This document shows, one piece after another, positions 61,003 through 64,000 of a stretch of DNA of 64,000 nucleotides. The notes below the pieces were generated by a model, which saw only the letters and a program-made list of their open reading frames with translations, made no database searches and was not told the origin of the DNA. This DNA comes from Haloarchaeobius sp. FL176 (GTDB lineage: Archaea; Halobacteriota; Halobacteria; Halobacteriales; Natrialbaceae). Within the stretch, counting starts at the first letter, position 1. Every line of letters begins with the position of its first letter. The stretch spans positions 1-64,000 of the forward strand of contig NZ_JANJYH010000003.1 in the NCBI RefSeq assembly GCF_024609245.1, given 5' to 3'. The translations under genes were made by a program, and so were the position numbers.

Positions 61003-61353
61003 ATGGTGTCACTCATCGGCTCCGTCGTCTCGTTCGTCGTCGCACTGCTCGTCGGCGGTCTCGCCATCTACGTCGCCGCTCGCGTCGTCGCCGACGTGGA
61101 CGACTACAGCCACGCCGTCGTCACCGCGCTCGTCGGTGCCATCGCGTGGTCGCTCGGCTCGCTGGTGCCGCTGTTCGGCGTGCTGTTCGCGCTACTGGCC
61201 TGGATCTGGGTCATCAACTGGCGCTACCCCGGCGGCTGGACGGACGCCGGCATCATCGGGTTCGCCGCCTGGGTCGCCGCGACGCTCATCATCTACCTGC
61301 TGAACGTCGTGTTCAATCTGGGTGTCGGGGCGTTCGGGGTTCCGGGAGCATAG
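61003..61353 (+). CDS. small hydrophobic membrane protein
   Basis: The 116-residue protein has about four transmembrane segments: LIGSVVSFVVALLVGGLAIY; YSHAVVTALVGAIAWSLGSL; GVLFALLAWIWVINWRY; IGFAAWVAATLIIYLLNVVF. Almost no soluble part is present. No family is recognised. Start 61003 is set by the TATA element. It precedes dcd by 78 bases. Confidence 0.65.
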   Translation: MVSLIGSVVSFVVALLVGGLAIYVAARVVADVDDYSHAVVTALVGAIAWSLGSLVPLFGVLFALLAWIWVINWRYPGGWTDAGIIGFAAWVAATLIIYLLNVVFNLGVGAFGVPGA

Positions 61354-61431
61354 CCCGGTCGATTAGCGCTGTTTTCACGCCACGGAGTCCAATCGAGAAC
61401 CTTTACCCGCAACCCGGTGGACACTCCGAGC

Positions 61432-62022
61432 ATGATACTTTCGGACGCGGACATCCTGCGGCGGCTCGAGGAGGGCGACCTCGTCGTCGAACCGCTCGAC
61501 GACATCGACCTGCAGGTGCAGCCGGCGAGTGTCGACCTGCGGCTGGGGCGGGAGTTCCTGGAGTTCCAGCGGACGAACATCCCCTGTATCCATCCGAACT
61601 CGGAGAGCGAGGTTGACGAGTACGTCAACGAGACGGTCGTCGACCCCGAGGGAGAGTTCATCCTGCATCCGGGCGACTTCGTGCTGGGAACGACGAAGGA
61701 GCGGGTGGAGATCCCGGCGGACCTCATCGCCCACGTGGAGGGCCGTTCTTCCCTGGGTCGTCTTGCCGTGGTAGTACATGCCACAGCAGGGCTGTGCGAC
61801 CCGGGGTACCGTGGACAGATAACCCTCGAGCTCTCGAATCTCGGGAGCGCGCCGGTCGCGCTGACGCCCGGGATGCGCATCTCCCAGCTGACGTTCACCG
61901 AACTGAAGACCCCGGCAGAGCGGCCCTACGGGAGCGAGCGGGGCTCGAAGTACCAGGACCAGACCGGCCCCCAGGCGTCCAAGATTCAAGGCGATCACGA
62001 GTTTAGTGGAGACCAGAAATGA
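61432..62022 (+). CDS. dcd: dCTP deaminase
   Basis: The 196-residue protein has the canonical Dcd motifs: [51 protein letters not shown], and [19 protein letters not shown] with the catalytic Glu. It converts dCTP to dUTP, or in bifunctional archaeal enzymes to dUMP, for thymidylate synthesis. Start 61432 matches the family N-terminus (61417 is possible). The stop overlaps the next gene's ATG (ATGA), so the nucleotide enzyme and the ThiN-type regulator are coupled. Confidence 0.94.
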   Translation: MILSDADILRRLEEGDLVVEPLDDIDLQVQPASVDLRLGREFLEFQRTNIPCIHPNSESEVDEYVNETVVDPEGEFILHPGDFVLGTTKERVEIPADLIAHVEGRSSLGRLAVVVHATAGLCDPGYRGQITLELSNLGSAPVALTPGMRISQLTFTELKTPAERPYGSERGSKYQDQTGPQASKIQGDHEFSGDQK

Positions 62023-62915
62023 GATTCGTCGAGGAGATCGTCGTCGAGGAGTTCCTCCCGACGTTCCGCTCGATGCTCGCGGAGGACCTGCGCGACCGCG
62101 GGTTCACCCAGAGCGAGGTCGCGGAGGCACTCGGCATCAGCCAGTCCGCGGTGTCGAAGTACGCCCACGGCGACGTGACTCGACGGCAGGAGTTCGTCGA
62201 GGACGAGCGGGTTCAGGAGCTCGTCGCCCGCGTCGGCGAGGGGCTCGCGTCGGACACGATGCGCCCGGTTCAGGGGCTCGTGGAGGCGGAGGTGGTCATC
62301 CGGCAGCTCGAGCGCGGTGACCTGCTGGCGGCGATGCACAGGGAGCAGATGCCCGAGCTGGCGGAGTACGGCGCGGAGTTCGCCATCCACGACCCGGACA
62401 GCGACCTGCGCAGTGCCGAGCGCGTGCTCTCGTCGCTCCGGCGCGGGCTACGCGTGCTGGAGAACACGAGCGGGTTCGCGGGGCTCATCCCGAACGTCGG
62501 TTCGAACCTGGTGGCGTGTACGCCCGACGCGACCACCATCGACGACGTGGCGGGTGTGCCGGGCCGCATCGTGGACGTGAAGGGCCGGGCGACGATTCCC
62601 GCCGAACCGGAGTTCGGCGTCAGCGAGTACGTCGCGAGCGTGCTGCTGGCGGCGCGCGATGCCGGTAGCGGTGCCAACGCGGCGGCGAACATCCGCTACG
62701 ACCCCGACATCGTCGCGGCGCTGGAGGAGCAGGGCCACGTGACGGCAGCGTTCGAGAGCGAGGAAGACGTTGCGGCGGGCGTCGCGGCGGCGCTGGACGA
62801 GACGCCGGACGCGACGGTGCTGTACCAGACCGGCGCGGTCGGCATCGAACCCATCTGCTACGTGCTCGGCGACGACCCCGTCGCCGTCGCGGAGACGATT
62901 CGCGAGCTGACATGA
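62019..62915 (+). CDS. ThiN-domain transcriptional regulator (ThiR-like)
   Basis: The 298-residue protein has an N-terminal HTH at about 25-60 ([20 protein letters not shown]) and a C-terminal ThiN domain from about 125 ([60 protein letters not shown]). HTH-ThiN proteins in haloarchaea have been described as regulators of thiamine genes (ThiR), with ThiN sensing thiamine phosphate, rather than as thiamine-phosphate synthases. No thiamine gene is in the window. It overlaps dcd and the next methyltransferase by 4 bases each, so this is a tightly coupled trio. Confidence 0.85.
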   Translation: MRFVEEIVVEEFLPTFRSMLAEDLRDRGFTQSEVAEALGISQSAVSKYAHGDVTRRQEFVEDERVQELVARVGEGLASDTMRPVQGLVEAEVVIRQLERGDLLAAMHREQMPELAEYGAEFAIHDPDSDLRSAERVLSSLRRGLRVLENTSGFAGLIPNVGSNLVACTPDATTIDDVAGVPGRIVDVKGRATIPAEPEFGVSEYVASVLLAARDAGSGANAAANIRYDPDIVAALEEQGHVTAAFESEEDVAAGVAAALDETPDATVLYQTGAVGIEPICYVLGDDPVAVAETIRELT

Positions 62916-63583
62916 GCGACGGGACTGCCGCCGCGCGAGCGTTCTACGGCCGGTGGGCGGGACTGTACGATTTGGTTGCGACGTACGTTCCCGGCGTCGG
63001 CGAGCTCCGTGACCGCGCAGCGCGGGCGCTCGCACTCGACCGGGGCGACACCGTCGTCGAGATGGGCTGTGGCACGGGTGCGAACCTGCCGTACCTGCGC
63101 GAGCAGGTCGGCCCCGATGGGACGGTCGTCGGCGTCGACTACACCCGCGGGATGCTCGACCAGGCCCGCGGACTCGTCGACAGGAGGGGCTGGGGGAACG
63201 TCCACCTCGTCCACGGTGACGCGACTGCACCGCCGGTTTCGGGACCCGTCGACGGCGTCCTCGCGACGTTCGTCTCGGGGATGTTGGCGGACCCTGCCGC
63301 GGCCGTCGACGGCTGGTGCGACCTCGCGACCGACGGGACGGTGGTGCTGGTGGACATGGCACTGTCGGACGAGCCGGTGGCCGCCCCGGTGAACGCGCTC
63401 TTCCGTGCGCTGACGGTGCTTTCGACGCCGCCGACGCACAAACTCCGGTACGACCCCCCGCCGCACGACCTGTTGCGCGAGCGGGTCGAGTCGGCCCGCG
63501 ATGCACTGCTGGACCGGGCACAGGCGAGCCACCGGGAGGAGCGCGTGCTCGGCATCGTCCGCCTGACCGGCGGGCGGATGTGA
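62912..63583 (+). CDS. class I SAM-dependent methyltransferase
   Basis: The 223-residue protein has motif I VVEMGCGTGANLPYL near residues 50-64, VGVDYTRGMLDQAR, and LATFVSGMLADPAAAVDGW. It resembles the UbiE/phosphatidylethanolamine N-methyltransferase group (AAARAFYGRWAGLYDLVATY at the N-terminus is typical). The substrate could be a quinone or lipid; this is not resolved. It is coupled to the ThiN-type regulator by an ATGA overlap. Confidence 0.85.
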   Translation: MSDGTAAARAFYGRWAGLYDLVATYVPGVGELRDRAARALALDRGDTVVEMGCGTGANLPYLREQVGPDGTVVGVDYTRGMLDQARGLVDRRGWGNVHLVHGDATAPPVSGPVDGVLATFVSGMLADPAAAVDGWCDLATDGTVVLVDMALSDEPVAAPVNALFRALTVLSTPPTHKLRYDPPPHDLLRERVESARDALLDRAQASHREERVLGIVRLTGGRM

Positions 63584-63608
63584 CTCCGTGACAGACGACG
63601 AAAAAGCG

Positions 63609-63617
63609 TTTTAATAA
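63609..63617 (+). promoter_or_regulatory. TATA element of the SagB-type gene
   Basis: TTTTAATAA lies 20-28 bp before ATG 63637, consistent with a new, nearly leaderless transcript after the dcd operon. Confidence 0.5.
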
Positions 63618-63636
63618 CCGTGTGAAATGCAACGCT

Positions 63637-64000
63637 ATGGCCGACGCCCGCGAGTACCACGAGCGCACGAAGCACACTCCCCGCCAGTTCAGCGAGATGG
63701 AGTTCGAACTCGACTTCGACAACCAGCCACGGCCGTCGAAGGTGTACGCCGATCTACCACGACGCTCGCTGGGTGCCGTCGTCGACCCCGCGGAGACACC
63801 GGCGCTGTCGGCCGTCGACACCTCGACCGCCGGCTCCGCTGGCGGAGCCCGAACGTCGATGGACGGCGACGCACTCACCACGCTCTGTCACTACTCGAAC
63901 GGCGTCACGAAGACGCTGGACCGCGGCGGGCAGCAGGTGGCGTTTCGGGCGGCCTCCTGCACGGGGAAACTGTACCACGTCGACTGCTACGCCGTCTGCG
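63637..64000 (+). CDS. SagB/ThcOx-family nitroreductase-like protein (partial, runs off the window)
   Basis: The 121 residues present begin MADAREYHERTKHTPRQF and include LPRRSLGAVVDPAET and LCHYSNGVTKTLDRGGQ, then FRAASCTGKLYHVDCYAVC, a pattern of the SagB-type FMN-dependent dehydrogenases. These oxidise azolines in peptide modification in bacteria, but stand-alone homologues of unknown role are common. The C-terminus lies outside the window, so domain content cannot be checked. Confidence 0.7.
   Translation, partial: MADAREYHERTKHTPRQFSEMEFELDFDNQPRPSKVYADLPRRSLGAVVDPAETPALSAVDTSTAGSAGGARTSMDGDALTTLCHYSNGVTKTLDRGGQQVAFRAASCTGKLYHVDCYAVC

Noticed and set aside
1-64000. CRISPR array
   Set aside because: No regularly spaced direct repeats of 25-40 bases were seen. 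The CCCTTTCAGTCCCAC blocks recall repeat fragments but are not regularly spaced.

Overview
The window looks like chromosomal DNA of a haloarchaeon (class Halobacteria). The DNA is GC-rich with strong G/C bias at third codon positions. Predicted proteins are very acidic. Many genes begin directly about 25-30 bp after an archaeal TATA element with no leader. The gene set is archaeal: transcription factor B, GatA/B/C transamidosome subunits, TopA, RtcB, archaeal CoaD, HalX response regulators, halobacterial transducer and ThiN-type regulator. No rRNA, tRNA or CRISPR array was recognised.

Layout. 1-1606 is an AT-rich accessory patch with two small overlapping ORFs; its right edge coincides with the truncated end of a HhH-GPD DNA glycosylase gene. 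2254-6428 has a methyltransferase, then a divergent beta-oxidation pair (acyl-CoA dehydrogenase; 3-hydroxyacyl-CoA dehydrogenase/enoyl-CoA hydratase fusion). 6497-10498 has a DICT sensor protein and a HalX response regulator tail-to-tail with a sensor kinase. 10640-20237 has a second acyl-CoA dehydrogenase, a lipoprotein, two unrecognised membrane proteins, a creatininase-family hydrolase, an M29 aminopeptidase, a five-repeat DUF1508 membrane protein and an O-methyltransferase. 20495-33896 has a chemotaxis transducer, two FAD-dependent amine oxidases, MscS, a dCTP deaminase-like protein, BtpA, an Old Yellow Enzyme, a redoxin, an Lrp-aminotransferase operon and a GNAT protein. 34251-36768 is a second sensor/HalX module whose kinase lacks the phospho-accepting histidine. 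36915-41105 has PurL, a PHP protein and an asparagine synthase-like protein.

41106-42937 is a second accessory patch, with a repeat copy, a 322-325 bp segment with terminal inverted repeats, a small lipoprotein and a decayed ORF. 42938-52433 has TFB divergent from gatC-gatA, CoaD divergent from an NRDE protein, and a menA-menC-menE operon for menaquinone. 52556-53054 is an inverted pair of a structured dispersed repeat. 53183-64000 has gatB, rtcB, another histidine kinase, topA, two membrane proteins, an overlapping dcd/ThiN-regulator/methyltransferase operon, and the start of a SagB-type oxidoreductase.

The most unusual signals are: (i) a three-copy repeat in which two conserved sequence blocks flank a stem whose sequence differs in each copy while complementarity is kept; (ii) a family of intergenic hairpins with a shared GA-rich loop and unrelated stems; (iii) a sensor kinase with Glu in place of the H-box His, in a duplicated tail-to-tail sensor/HalX arrangement; (iv) several palindromes placed on promoters or start codons. 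All names come from motif recognition by eye; no database search was run.
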